From NCBI RefSeq assembly GCF_023502345.1, contig NZ_JAMFLX010000007.1, forward strand, positions 1 to 64,000: a DNA stretch of 64,000 nt. The letters run 5' to 3'. The position numbers and the translations under genes were made by a program. Shown here piece after piece: positions 55,235 to 64,000 of this stretch. The notes under the pieces were generated by a model. That model ran no database searches. It saw only the letters and a program-made list of their open reading frames with translations, and was not told the origin of the DNA. Origin of the DNA: Parendozoicomonas callyspongiae (GTDB lineage Bacteria > Pseudomonadota > Gammaproteobacteria > Pseudomonadales > Endozoicomonadaceae). Each line of letters starts with the position of its first letter. The first letter of the stretch is position 1.

Positions 55235-56395
55235 ATGATCCGTAAAGAGAACCTGAACAAGCCATTACGTTGGGGGCTTGTTGGTGGCGGTCAGGGAAGC
55301 CAGATCGGTTTTAGCCACAGGGATGCAGCAAGACGTGATGGTAATTTCCAGTTACTTGCGGGTGCATTTGATGTTGACCCTGATCGCAGCAGGCGTTTTG
55401 GTATGGAGGAGCTGAGGCTGAATGAAGATCGCTGCTACGGCGATTATAAAGAGATGTTCAGCCGGGAAGCCGAACGGGAAGACGGTGTTCAGGTTGTGAC
55501 TATCGCAACCCCCAACAGCACTCACTACGCCATTGCCAAGCTGGCACTCGAGCATAACCTGCATGTGATCTGTGAAAAGCCACTGACGTTTACCGCAGCA
55601 GAATCTGAACACCTGAAAGAACTGGCCGAAGCCCGAGGCCTCATTTTTGGTGTTATGTACGGCTACACAGGCTATCCGATTATTGCCCAGGCTCGTGCCA
55701 TGGTTGAACGCGGTGATCTCGGCAAGGTTCGTATCGTTCATATGCAGTTCTCCCATGGCTACCATGCCGAAGCGGTTGAGAAGAATGATCCTGGCCTGGC
55801 ATGGCGTGTCACTCCTGAAGCCTCCGGCCCAACTTATGTTCTTGGTGACCTTGGTACTCACTGCCTGCAAATGGGGCAGCTGATCAGTGGCCAGAAGATG
55901 GAGAGCCTGAGCTGCATGCGCTCCAGCTTTGTAGAAGGCCGCCAGCTGGAAGATGATGCTCATGTAATGATCCGCTACGAAAGCGGTGCTGTCGGCACTC
56001 TTTGGACATCAGCTGTTGCTGTAGGCAACACTCACTCCTTCAAGGTCGAAGTGATTGGTGAAAAAGGAACCATCCGTTGGTGGGATGAACACCCCAACCA
56101 GCTGGAATACGCTCCTTTAAATGAGCCTTTCCGTAAGCTGGACCGTGCTATGGGTTATCTATACGACTCTGCACGTTTTGAACGTGTTGGTGGCGGCCAC
56201 CCTGAAGGTTACTTTGATTCCTGGGCCAATATTTATCGCAACTTTGGTCTGGCTATTAATGCCGCTCAGGATGGAATGCAGGAGCATCTAAAAAATATCT
56301 GGTACCCAGGCATCGATGACGGTATTGAAGGTGTGCGCTTTATTGAGCGTTGTGTTGAATCTTCTGATAATGGCAGTAAATGGGTGGCATTCTAA
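55235..56395 (+). CDS. Gfo/Idh/MocA family oxidoreductase (inositol-linked)
   Basis: 386 residues. NAD-binding start WGLVGGGQGSQIGFSHRDAA, catalytic lysine motif VICEKPLTFT and the GDLGTHCLQM histidine motif are present. It is longer than and clearly different from IolG in this window. Its place in the inositol locus, behind an operator-like palindrome, suggests a second inositol or inosose dehydrogenase, for example for scyllo- or chiro-inositol; the exact substrate is not visible. Confidence 0.88.
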   Translation: MIRKENLNKPLRWGLVGGGQGSQIGFSHRDAARRDGNFQLLAGAFDVDPDRSRRFGMEELRLNEDRCYGDYKEMFSREAEREDGVQVVTIATPNSTHYAIAKLALEHNLHVICEKPLTFTAAESEHLKELAEARGLIFGVMYGYTGYPIIAQARAMVERGDLGKVRIVHMQFSHGYHAEAVEKNDPGLAWRVTPEASGPTYVLGDLGTHCLQMGQLISGQKMESLSCMRSSFVEGRQLEDDAHVMIRYESGAVGTLWTSAVAVGNTHSFKVEVIGEKGTIRWWDEHPNQLEYAPLNEPFRKLDRAMGYLYDSARFERVGGGHPEGYFDSWANIYRNFGLAINAAQDGMQEHLKNIWYPGIDDGIEGVRFIERCVESSDNGSKWVAF

Positions 56396-56411
56396 CAAAC
56401 ACCGACCCCTA

Positions 56412-56451
56412 AAAATAAGAAAGGGCATCTATTGATGCCCTTTCTTATTTT
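56412..56451. terminator. Bidirectional terminator between Gfo/Idh/MocA gene and iolB
   Basis: Perfect 18-bp stem (AAAATAAGAAAGGGCATC and its complement) with a 4-base loop. A run at the left and T run at the right make it work for both converging genes. Confidence 0.92.
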
Positions 56452-56530
56452 CAGTAATCAATTACTAAACCAATAAAATCAAAGAGTAAAATAATTTTTG
56501 GCATTGAACTTCCCTGTCCAACTCAATCCT

Positions 56531-57343
56531 TTACTTATTCTCGATGATCCATTCGTGAGCAGGGTCGTTACGGAACTTCCATTCCCGCTTGGGCCCGGCC
56601 ATTACATTCAGGTAATACAGGTCATAACCGTGGGGAGCACCTACAGGGTGATAACCGCGGGGAACCAGAACTGTGTCTCCATCTTCGACAGCAATTGTTT
56701 CATCAATGCTGCGGTCATCGGTGTACACACGCTGCAGAGCATAACCCTGAGATGGGTTCACCCGGTGATAGTATGTTTCTTCCAGAAAGGATTCTGCTGG
56801 CAGATCATCAGTATCATGTTTATGGGGTGGATAGCTGGACCAATTGCCTGCCGGAGTATAAACCTCGGTGATCAGCAGACTGTCAGCATCAGCATTATCC
56901 ATCATGATATTGTGGATCAGTCGTTTGTTTGTTCCTTCGCCTCTATCCAGAACGACAACCTGTTCTGCTGCAATCAGACGAATTTCTTTGTTCTTGCCCA
57001 AGTGGGGAGCTTTGCAGAGGGCAATTTCTGCATCTGTTTCAGCTTCTACATCAAAGTCATGGCCAGCAGGAACATAAACAGAATCAGTCGGAACCTGTTC
57101 ATGAACACTTGATCGACGACCAAGGTCATCCATCTCTATAGAACCTGAGCAAAACTTTACTTTCCCTTCCAGCACAACAACACAGGTTTCATCTTTGATG
57201 GCAAGCTGATGAAGCTTTTCACCAGTCTTTAAACGAAAGACTTCAAAGCCAACGTATTTTAGAACGGGGTTTTCACCTCGGTGAATCGCTATAGAGGCTT
57301 CGCCTCCAGTACGGGATACTGCCCTGACTCTGTACTCTGACAC
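56531..57343 (-). CDS. iolB: 5-deoxy-glucuronate isomerase IolB
   Basis: 270 residues, bicupin. The metal-site segment SSYPPHKHDTDDLPAESFLEE-type (WSSYPPHKHDTD) and EETYYHRVNPSQGYALQRVY are diagnostic of IolB, which isomerises 5-deoxyglucuronate to 2-deoxy-5-keto-gluconate for IolC. It is separated from the other iol genes and transcribed toward the Gfo/Idh/MocA gene, divergent from the regulator. A degenerate operator-like TGAAATATTTTATCCA is at 57389. Confidence 0.94.
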   Translation of the reverse strand: MSEYRVRAVSRTGGEASIAIHRGENPVLKYVGFEVFRLKTGEKLHQLAIKDETCVVVLEGKVKFCSGSIEMDDLGRRSSVHEQVPTDSVYVPAGHDFDVEAETDAEIALCKAPHLGKNKEIRLIAAEQVVVLDRGEGTNKRLIHNIMMDNADADSLLITEVYTPAGNWSSYPPHKHDTDDLPAESFLEETYYHRVNPSQGYALQRVYTDDRSIDETIAVEDGDTVLVPRGYHPVGAPHGYDLYYLNVMAGPKREWKFRNDPAHEWIIENK

Positions 57344-57388
57344 GAACGACTCCTGCCGCTTTCTAGAAAGTTTTAATTTTTAACCAAA

Positions 57389-57404
57389 TGAAATATTTTA
57401 TCCA
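57389..57404. promoter_or_regulatory. Degenerate operator-like site between iolB and iolR
   Basis: TGAAATATTTTATCCA keeps the left arm and spacing of the TGAAA-N6-TTTCA sites but has two mismatches in the right arm. Position between divergent iolB and the regulator is right for an operator. Confidence 0.4.
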
Positions 57405-57529
57405 AAAACATATTAATGACATATAATGCAACTCACGTTGACTTAGCGCACTATTGAGCCACAGTCATTTGCAACTTCTAGTTCTAGCAGGAGGGGTAGG
57501 AGAACGCCCCCAGCATCAGTAGTAATTTT

Positions 57530-58348
57530 ATGCAGACAAAAACAAATACAGCCGTGACCGACACGCCTCGATTGCAGGAAACCATCCAGCAACACTATCC
57601 AGAACTTAGTAAGCGTCTAAAACAGTTAGCGCGCTATATTCTTGAGAACCCGGATCGCATTGTTCTCTGTACCGTTGCAGAACTCTCTGAGGAAGCGGAT
57701 GTTCCCCCTTCCACAGTTATTCGCTTTGCCAACGCGCTTGGCTTTAACGGCTTTAGTGAAATGCGCAGAGCCGTGCGTTCTCAGCTACATTACACCGGTT
57801 CCTACAGTGAACGGGTTCAGGGAAAGTCGGTTACTCAGGATACCCCTGCTCCTGGAATGCTCTCCAATATCGTGCAGGCTTCCACTGCCTCGCTGGCTGC
57901 TTTGGAAGAAGCTGTTCATGACCCGGACCTTCTTCGGGCAGTCAACCTGATTCAACAGGCCGATACGGTTTACGTGATGGGTGTTCGCCGGGCTCATCCT
58001 GTCGCCTTGTATATTTCTTATGGCCTTTGGCAGCTGGATCGTCGCTGTGTTCTGTTAGGCAGTAAAGGTGGCCTTCATAAAGAAGAAGCTTCGGGTATTC
58101 GCCGAACGGATCTGGTTTTCCTGGTCAGCTATTACCCTTACGGCAATGAAACCCTGTGGATGCACGAGCATGCCACACGCCGCAGGGCCCGACTGATAAC
58201 CATGACAGACAATGAGGTCAGTCCTCTGGCAACCGGTGCAGACCTGACTCTTTACTCCCGTGATGCGGATATCAGCGGTGTTCGGGGGCTTTCAACATCT
58301 ATGTGCCTGGTTCAAAGTTTGATTCTGGCTCTGGCCAATAGAAAGTAG
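57530..58348 (+). CDS. iolR: RpiR/MurR-family regulator of inositol genes
   Basis: 272 residues. The N-terminal helix-turn-helix (LCTVAELSEEADVPPSTVIRFANALGFNGFSEMR) and the SIS sugar-phosphate-binding domain (VYVMGVRRAHPVALYISYGLWQL, VFLVSYYPYGNETL) define the RpiR family, which includes proteobacterial IolR. Divergent from iolB. It probably represses the iol genes and is relieved by a phosphorylated intermediate, as in characterised systems; this is inference. Confidence 0.9.
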   Translation: MQTKTNTAVTDTPRLQETIQQHYPELSKRLKQLARYILENPDRIVLCTVAELSEEADVPPSTVIRFANALGFNGFSEMRRAVRSQLHYTGSYSERVQGKSVTQDTPAPGMLSNIVQASTASLAALEEAVHDPDLLRAVNLIQQADTVYVMGVRRAHPVALYISYGLWQLDRRCVLLGSKGGLHKEEASGIRRTDLVFLVSYYPYGNETLWMHEHATRRRARLITMTDNEVSPLATGADLTLYSRDADISGVRGLSTSMCLVQSLILALANRK

Positions 58349-58377
58349 CGCCATCGCAACTGACCTCTCTCCTTTTG

Positions 58378-58405
58378 TATAGCCCTGCTTGGTGACAGGG
58401 CTATA
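58378..58405 (+). terminator. Hairpin after iolR
   Basis: Stem TATAGCCCTG/CAGGGCTATA with an 8-base loop, 30 bases past the iolR stop. The following bases are not a clean T run, so efficiency is uncertain. Confidence 0.5.
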
Positions 58406-58540
58406 TAGCCAAAAACTTTTAAGTCTAGAAACTTCCCCGCAAAAGAAAGCTCCACTCCTACAAAGCGACAATTTTCCCAATACCTTGCAAACCCCTGCCG
58501 ATAAATTAGATTGAAAAGTGTCGACAATGGAATTTTCTTG

Positions 58541-61500
58541 ATGCAAGGACGCACATTTCCACTGCCAGCTCTGCTGGCATTGAGTGTTGCAGCTGCCATT
58601 GGCAGCTGCACTCTTGCGCTTGCGTCCCGCACTAAAGCCACCGACTCCGCACAAACTTCTTCATGGGAATGTTCAGCAGGTCTTCATCAGGACTGGAGCT
58701 GCAGCCCTGGCGTTGGAGAGCCTTACACCAAGCCCCTCGAGCAAGTCAGAAAGTACAGCAAAACCATGCGCAGTGGTCTTGACCACATTATGCAACAGGC
58801 AATTTCACCCTCACAGGATCTGTCACAGGTTGAAGAGGAAGAAGTAGAAAGTGATCTGATTCCAAATTATCCCGAGGACGATCCGATATTAGGTCAGTTA
58901 CCTGATACGGCTTTTGACCCGGACAGTAATAAGGAATATCGCCCCTCCCCGTCCCGCTCTCTGGCAGATAATGATTGGGTTTCCCGCCTCACATCTACAT
59001 CTTCATGGCCAGAGGATCAGTCCCGCCTTCCCGAGAGAAGACCTGAGCCTGAACAGAACAAGTTCGCTGAAACTGAAGTGTCTGAAGAGGAAGTCAGTCG
59101 GTCAGTGCTCCTCTCAGACTGGCTGAAACGGGCGCAGCGAAAATCTTCATGGGTAAATAAAGAAGAAACCGAGGACACTGTTGCAGAGCTGCTTGGTAAA
59201 CGCACAGAATCTATGGAACGTGCAGCCGGAGAATCCGGGGAAGCACCCATTTTCGATAAGGAGCGAGATGTTTACGCAGACGACTGGCTTGATAGCGCCG
59301 GAGAAAAGGCTGTGTGGGCAGACCTTGATGAAGAAATCAACACGCCACCACCGGATATCTCAGTTGCCAGTCTCTCGAACTCTATAGATGCGGTAGAAGA
59401 AACTGAACAGGAAACTGAGGTAGAACCAAGTCCTGAGGATGAACGCACCACGGCAGATATGAAGCTGGTTGGCAGCGTAACTCTTGATGGCGGGGAACCT
59501 GTTGTAGAAGCTCCTCTGGTTGCCACAGTTTCTGATTCAAGCCCTCTTCTTCCAAGCGAGAAGAAAAAATTCAAACCAAGCGGCTTAAGTTACAGTCTGC
59601 TGGCACATCAGGCTTCCGGCCAAACTAAGGGAAAATATGGTGGCAAGGATTCCATTCCACCATTAAGTGTTCAGATTGCACAGCAGACAATGCCGGCATT
59701 CCAGATGCAGATGCGTCAGGCTCAACAGAAGGGCGCTGCACCGATAAGTTATCCACAACCTCAATTCACGGCACCAGAACCGGTTAACTCCGAGACGGTT
59801 CAACCTCGCTTGATTCAGCGTGGCAGCCTGCCTGATCTGGAAGTGACTCCGGCCGAGCGTTTATACAAAGCCGCTCCCCAGCCATCAATGCCATCAAACA
59901 GACAGATGCCTTGGAAAAAGCATGCCGCTCCCGAGCAGTGGAGACATGCACCATCCGGGACACAGGTGCCGAACGGTCATTATGCTGAAGGCCCTGCAGT
60001 TTTCGCATCGGCAGATAATATTGAGCTACCTGAGTCAGCCCACTACCGGCAGGAACTACCACCGTCTCCACAAACAGAAACGGCGCAAAACAGCTTGAGT
60101 GTTCGCAGCTGGTCACTGACCGGGGAAAATGTTGCGCATGTAAGCCCCACGAAAATAGTCACTCCACTCCCGGACAGAGAGATTCACCGCCAGCAGCCTG
60201 AACCTGACTGGCCAGAGCCTCAATATAAAGCCAAAAACAGACTTGCCCCCAGCATACCGTCCTATTCCAGCAAGACTCTCTGGCCAGGAGCCGAAAATAA
60301 CAGAATGATGAGAAAGGCCAAGCCAGCGGTCTCTCCAGAGACACTCCGCAGCTACCGGCGTCCGCCCCCTGTCTCACCGAAAGATATTTATCGCCTGTCA
60401 ACTCAGGAACCAACTTCTGCAGGTCGGCCTGCCCAGCCTTACGAGAAAGAAACTCCTTTTACCCAGACTGCGAAAAAACAGCCCAAAGGCCCAAGTTCAG
60501 CTGATCGTTTAAGACAGAAAACCCAGGAGCCAACAGCCGCTCTTGAGCCGGAACTACCAACGCCTGCTCCAGCCCCTCTGCCCAAAGTCATGACCGGGCT
60601 TCAGCAGGCAAACTTCACAGCCCCCATTCCTAGCAACCCCGGTGTGCCAGCAACTCTGACTGAAATGCTGAATGCACCCATTGGAAGTGTGTCTATTCAG
60701 TGGATGGCCACTACTCAGCCTGGGCAGATTTATACGCTGCAACAGCGCTACCCTTTGTTAAAGCAGGCCACAACTGTCAGGTTTAACAGCAAAGGGCAAA
60801 CCTGGTATATCCTGCTGTCTGGTATTTATCCGGATGCCTATGCAGCAAGAGCAGCTTTAGGCGGTTTAGAGTGGCAAAGCGTTGCCAAGCGTTTAAACCC
60901 ATGGACACGCCCTCTCTCTGGCCTGAAGAAGCTTGATCTGGTAAGAACCAATGAAAGGATTCCCCTGAGCCAGAAGGAACACTCTCTTCCTCAAGGGGCT
61001 TACACAATTCAGTGGATGAAGTCAGATGTTCCTGAAGTGCTGCGAGATATTCGCAACAGCTATCCCCAGCTTTCTACAGCTGAGATTATTCTGCTATCCC
61101 GCAAAAGCACTATGCAGTATGTTCTTATTCAAGGCCGCTATCCCAGCAACCTTGCAGTTAAGCAGGTGCTTAAGGATCCACAGCTATCGAGTCTAGCCAG
61201 ACACTTGCAGGCTAAACCAAGACCAATGGCCAGCCTGAAAAACAGCACCCAACTGATTAAGAAGCCTGTTTTTACTCAGGTCAGCGTCCCCATGGACAAT
61301 CAAATCAGTAATATCCTGATGGCTCCTGAAGGAAGTTTCACAATCCAGTGGCTGGCTGCAAACAAGCCCCGCATGTTGAATCAACTGAAACAGCGTTATC
61401 CAGAATTGGAAAATGCGGAACTTGTTCATTTCCGTAGAAACCACAAAGACTGGTATGTTCTGGTTCAGGGACAGTACTCCTCATCCCATGAAGCCAGACA

Positions 61501-61594
61501 GGTACTGAAAAGGCCTGAGCTGCAGCGTCTTGCTAATCAGCTCAGGCCATGGGCTCGATCCGTTGCCGGCTTGCGGCAGGTCGTTGGAAGCTAG
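58541..61594 (+). CDS. Large envelope protein with three C-terminal SPOR domains
   Basis: About 1017 residues from ATG 58541 with GGAA eight bases upstream. A signal peptide or anchor (PLPALLALSVAAAIGSCTLALAS) leads to a long acidic, Pro/Ser/Gln-rich region without recognisable domains. Three SPOR-like domains follow at about 716-800, 820-900 and 931-1008. Each has the same frame: (S/T)IQW near the start, WYILLSGIYP, QYVLIQGRYP or WYVLVQGQYS in the middle; the first and third end in PWTRPLSGL and PWARSVAGL, as in DamX-like proteins. SPOR domains bind denuded septal peptidoglycan, so a role at the division site or cell wall is likely. The stop shares CTAG with the converging gene. Confidence 0.8.
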   Translation: MQGRTFPLPALLALSVAAAIGSCTLALASRTKATDSAQTSSWECSAGLHQDWSCSPGVGEPYTKPLEQVRKYSKTMRSGLDHIMQQAISPSQDLSQVEEEEVESDLIPNYPEDDPILGQLPDTAFDPDSNKEYRPSPSRSLADNDWVSRLTSTSSWPEDQSRLPERRPEPEQNKFAETEVSEEEVSRSVLLSDWLKRAQRKSSWVNKEETEDTVAELLGKRTESMERAAGESGEAPIFDKERDVYADDWLDSAGEKAVWADLDEEINTPPPDISVASLSNSIDAVEETEQETEVEPSPEDERTTADMKLVGSVTLDGGEPVVEAPLVATVSDSSPLLPSEKKKFKPSGLSYSLLAHQASGQTKGKYGGKDSIPPLSVQIAQQTMPAFQMQMRQAQQKGAAPISYPQPQFTAPEPVNSETVQPRLIQRGSLPDLEVTPAERLYKAAPQPSMPSNRQMPWKKHAAPEQWRHAPSGTQVPNGHYAEGPAVFASADNIELPESAHYRQELPPSPQTETAQNSLSVRSWSLTGENVAHVSPTKIVTPLPDREIHRQQPEPDWPEPQYKAKNRLAPSIPSYSSKTLWPGAENNRMMRKAKPAVSPETLRSYRRPPPVSPKDIYRLSTQEPTSAGRPAQPYEKETPFTQTAKKQPKGPSSADRLRQKTQEPTAALEPELPTPAPAPLPKVMTGLQQANFTAPIPSNPGVPATLTEMLNAPIGSVSIQWMATTQPGQIYTLQQRYPLLKQATTVRFNSKGQTWYILLSGIYPDAYAARAALGGLEWQSVAKRLNPWTRPLSGLKKLDLVRTNERIPLSQKEHSLPQGAYTIQWMKSDVPEVLRDIRNSYPQLSTAEIILLSRKSTMQYVLIQGRYPSNLAVKQVLKDPQLSSLARHLQAKPRPMASLKNSTQLIKKPVFTQVSVPMDNQISNILMAPEGSFTIQWLAANKPRMLNQLKQRYPELENAELVHFRRNHKDWYVLVQGQYSSSHEARQVLKRPELQRLANQLRPWARSVAGLRQVVGS

Positions 61595-62463
61595 AACTTG
61601 TAAGTCACATCAAAGTAGTGCCCAAAGCCAGTCGTATTCTGTTTCTTGCTTCCATAGCTGGCACCATCCTTGAAGTTGGCCATATCTCGGTAGTACTTCA
61701 GGCCATAACCTGCAGCCCACTGATCACTATGCCAATAAAAGCCATGGAACCATTCGAACGATGTTTTTGTTCTGGTATCCTTGGACTCTTTATAGAGCTT
61801 GTCGTATCCAAACTTGTAATCTAGGTATCCCTGATAAGCGATAAAGGATTTATCATCAAAGAAGTAGAAAGGTTTAAACCAATTATTGGCAAAAATATAA
61901 CCACTCCACTTTCCTTCATCCTTAGCCCCAAAATTTTCACGTGCGTATCGAGCCAGTAAGTTAGACCCTACTACCCCAAACCAGGGCAGCTCAATATCAG
62001 CCCCAAGACCAACAAAGTGTTCAAAGAGGCTTTTATCAGCAACATTTGTAATTGTTGATATATACCACTCTTTTAGCGATCCCACTGCAAGATCAGTTCT
62101 TAAAATTCCATCTAACGAGAAGCGTGGAGCAAATTTAAGGAAGAAGTTATCTTTCTTATGGAGGTCATCCTTAGAGCTATTAAAAATATCAAATACATCC
62201 AGATAACCATACAAGCTTACGATCCCATTCCGACCGCCAAACTCCATTTCAAAATATGTATCTTTCTCATTCCCAAATGGGAGTTTGTTATCCTGGCTCT
62301 GCATCAAATTAAACTGGAACCATTTGTAATCATTCTTATGGATATCTCCATCCGAATAATCAGTCGCCAATGCCTGAGTACACCAGAACAATGCCAGTGC
62401 GAAAATTGAAAATAGACTGGGAAAACCGCTATGGCGGTACACTTTTTTGCCAAAGTACTTCAT
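61591..62463 (-). CDS. Tsx/OmpK-like outer-membrane channel
   Basis: About 290 residues with a signal peptide ending near TQALATDYSDG. The mature protein is beta-barrel-like with alternating aromatic residues (KWFQFNLMQSQ, YFEMEFGGRNGIVSLYGYLDVFDIF) and ends in YKF, the C-terminal aromatic signal for BamA insertion. Layout matches the Tsx nucleoside channel/OmpK family. The start was chosen for GGAAG five bases upstream. Overlaps the preceding convergent gene by 4 bases. Confidence 0.8.
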   Translation of the reverse strand: MKYFGKKVYRHSGFPSLFSIFALALFWCTQALATDYSDGDIHKNDYKWFQFNLMQSQDNKLPFGNEKDTYFEMEFGGRNGIVSLYGYLDVFDIFNSSKDDLHKKDNFFLKFAPRFSLDGILRTDLAVGSLKEWYISTITNVADKSLFEHFVGLGADIELPWFGVVGSNLLARYARENFGAKDEGKWSGYIFANNWFKPFYFFDDKSFIAYQGYLDYKFGYDKLYKESKDTRTKTSFEWFHGFYWHSDQWAAGYGLKYYRDMANFKDGASYGSKKQNTTGFGHYFDVTYKF

Positions 62464-62605
62464 CATAACTTCCAGCAGCAATCTAACAAAAGACCGGTGA
62501 AGTGTAGGCGGTCTTACAAAAACTGCAGGATCTGGTTAACAGAAAAAAAGATATAATCTCCGAACGGGACTATCACCTGTAAACGGAAATCAGGGAGCTA
62601 ACAGG

Positions 62606-64000
62606 ATGAAAGGTTTAGTCAAATGGGTGGGCGGCATTATTGCTGCTCTGGTAATTCTGATTGTGCTTGCAGCTATTGTTCTGCCACAGGTTATTGATCC
62701 TAATGACTACCGCGATGACATCTCTGCCCTGGTGAAAGATGAAACGGGAATGACTCTCTCTATTAATGGAGAGATTGGCTGGTCGGTTTTCCCATGGCTG
62801 GGCCTGAGCCTGAATGATCTGCAGATTGATGACACGCACCAGAAAAAACTGGGCAGCCTTCAGTATGCTGCCGTTGAAGTAAAACTCCTGCCTCTATTAA
62901 GCCGCAAAGTCAAAGTTTCAAAGCTGGAACTGAAAGGGCTGTCTCTTGATATGGAAGTTAATGCTCAGGGGCAAGCCAACTGGGAACCTGCCAAAAAGCA
63001 GGAAACAGCACAGGTACCTACGCAAACATCACCAACGCCTTCACCTTCTGCACAGGAAGAAAAATCCTCTGGCAGCCTGCCGGAGTTTGATATCTCTGCC
63101 ATTGCCATTACAGACCTTAATGTGACTTACCGGGATATCCCGGCCAAGCGCACAGTCTCTATTACTGATGCCCGCCTTGAGACTGGAGCCGTTCGCCCGG
63201 GTCAGCCATTCCAGCTCAGCTCTTCTTTCAATTTGAAGAACACTAACCCTGTCATCGCTACAGGTATTTCCCTGGAAGGTATGATCACACCAGACAGCGC
63301 CAACGCCATGTATAAGGCAGAAAACCTAAAGCTCTCGGTCACACCTCTTAATGTCAGCAATCCGGAAACCCTTGCACTTAGAGGTCATGCAGTGGTTAAG
63401 GGAAGTGATATTTCAGGGGATATCAAAGTCAATCCACTGGATCTTGCCCTTCTTATGCAACAGCTGAAACTCCCTGTTCCAGCTCTGTCCGGTGGGGATA
63501 AGGTTTTGCGTAAAGTCAGCCTGGGAACAACGTTTACCAAAAAAGGGAATCGGGTTGATCTGAACAAGGTATCTGCATCATTTGATGATTTCAGTCTGAA
63601 TGGAACAATTGCAGTCACTGACCTCAAAAAACAGGCCATTGCCTTCAACATTACCGGTAATGATCTGATTGTTGACCCATATCTTCCGATCGCAACAGCT
63701 GATCAACAGGCAGCAGATAAACCTGCACAAACTTCTGGCAACGCATCAGGAAAACCATCTGGCAGCACTTCTCCAGCCTCAACCGGGGATGAAGTCATTA
63801 TCCCGGTTGATACGATCAAAAGCCTGAATATCAAAGGTTCTGCACAGCTGAACTCTTTGACAGTAAAAGGGCTGCTGTTTGAAAAACCAACGCTGGAAGT
63901 GAAAGCAGCGAATGGCAATGCCCAAGTCACCAAACTGAATGCTGGCTTCTATAAAGGTGTGATTGATGCTGCTGCCGGTGTTGATGTCAGTGGCCTGCTG
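62606..64000 (+). CDS. AsmA family protein (partial, runs off the window)
   Basis: 465 codons without a stop reach the window end. A single N-terminal anchor (IIAALVILIVLAAIVLPQVID) is followed by the AsmA hallmark YRDDISALVKDETG and SINGEIGWSVFPWLGLSLNDLQ. The middle has two Ser/Pro/Gln-rich linkers. AsmA-like proteins span the periplasm and are linked to lipid transport or outer-membrane assembly. Start ATG has AGGGAG upstream. Confidence 0.9.
   Translation, partial: MKGLVKWVGGIIAALVILIVLAAIVLPQVIDPNDYRDDISALVKDETGMTLSINGEIGWSVFPWLGLSLNDLQIDDTHQKKLGSLQYAAVEVKLLPLLSRKVKVSKLELKGLSLDMEVNAQGQANWEPAKKQETAQVPTQTSPTPSPSAQEEKSSGSLPEFDISAIAITDLNVTYRDIPAKRTVSITDARLETGAVRPGQPFQLSSSFNLKNTNPVIATGISLEGMITPDSANAMYKAENLKLSVTPLNVSNPETLALRGHAVVKGSDISGDIKVNPLDLALLMQQLKLPVPALSGGDKVLRKVSLGTTFTKKGNRVDLNKVSASFDDFSLNGTIAVTDLKKQAIAFNITGNDLIVDPYLPIATADQQAADKPAQTSGNASGKPSGSTSPASTGDEVIIPVDTIKSLNIKGSAQLNSLTVKGLLFEKPTLEVKAANGNAQVTKLNAGFYKGVIDAAAGVDVSGLL

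Overview
The window looks like chromosomal DNA of a marine, probably host-associated gammaproteobacterium. The EF-P lysylation set (epmA, efp, epmB), two-ACT-domain serB next to a YtjB-type membrane protein, a his operon tail, PanZ-like and ElaA-like acetyltransferases and an AsmA protein are gammaproteobacterial in style. The complete myo-inositol locus, the [FeFe] hydrogenase and two eukaryote-flavoured large proteins resemble what is known of Endozoicomonas and relatives. That genus assignment is an inference from gene content, not from a marker gene.

Layout. 0.1-5.2 kb: a sodium/solute symporter and a three-gene NAD(H)-linked [FeFe] hydrogenase (hydC-hydB-hydA order of transcription, minus strand). 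5.9-12.4 kb: an uncharacterised catabolic island on the plus strand (M24 metallohydrolase, Asp/Glu-racemase or maleate-isomerase family enzyme, complete TRAP transporter, M20 amidohydrolase). 12.4-14.5 kb: a decayed phosphonate/selenate-type ABC transporter whose binding protein is intact but whose ATPase and permease are deleted, frameshifted and fused. 14.6-17.9 kb: a BLUF photosensor, then epmA, efp and divergent epmB. 18.1-19.1 kb: a low-complexity protein carrying a convincing eukaryote-like basic helix-loop-helix segment and a 21-bp tandem repeat, tail to tail with serB. 20.7-25.5 kb: an orphan protein, a YtjB/cyclase-like membrane protein, hisB-hisH-hisF (without hisA) and a PanZ-like acetyltransferase.

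25.5-33.2 kb: an alpha-glucoside uptake and hydrolysis operon (GH13 glucosidase, ABC ATPase, binding protein, two permeases, then a frameshifted small gene coupled to the last permease) with a divergent LysR regulator. 33.3-35.7 kb: a gene graveyard (DJ-1/PfpI remnant, in-frame duplicate of the last 50 codons of the PanZ-like gene, possible transposase remnant), a secreted orphan and an ElaA-like acetyltransferase.

35.7-58.3 kb: the myo-inositol locus. An ABC importer (ibpA-iatA-iatP) and iolG-iolC-iolD-iolE-iolA are on the minus strand; a Gfo/Idh/MocA dehydrogenase, iolB and an RpiR-type regulator lie at the far end. Palindromes of the form TGAAA-N6-TTTCA occur before the importer, before iolG and before the distal dehydrogenase, and probably are the regulator's operators. 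Together the genes would import inositol, oxidise and dehydrate it, open the ring, isomerise, phosphorylate and cleave the product, and finish at acetyl-CoA. A 2453-residue protein with two tandem AAA+ modules and a transglutaminase-like domain sits inside this locus and is the most unusual gene of the window. 58.5-64 kb: a large envelope protein ending in three SPOR domains, a Tsx-like outer-membrane protein, and the 5' part of an asmA-family gene that runs off the end. No tRNA, rRNA, CRISPR array or intact insertion sequence was seen.
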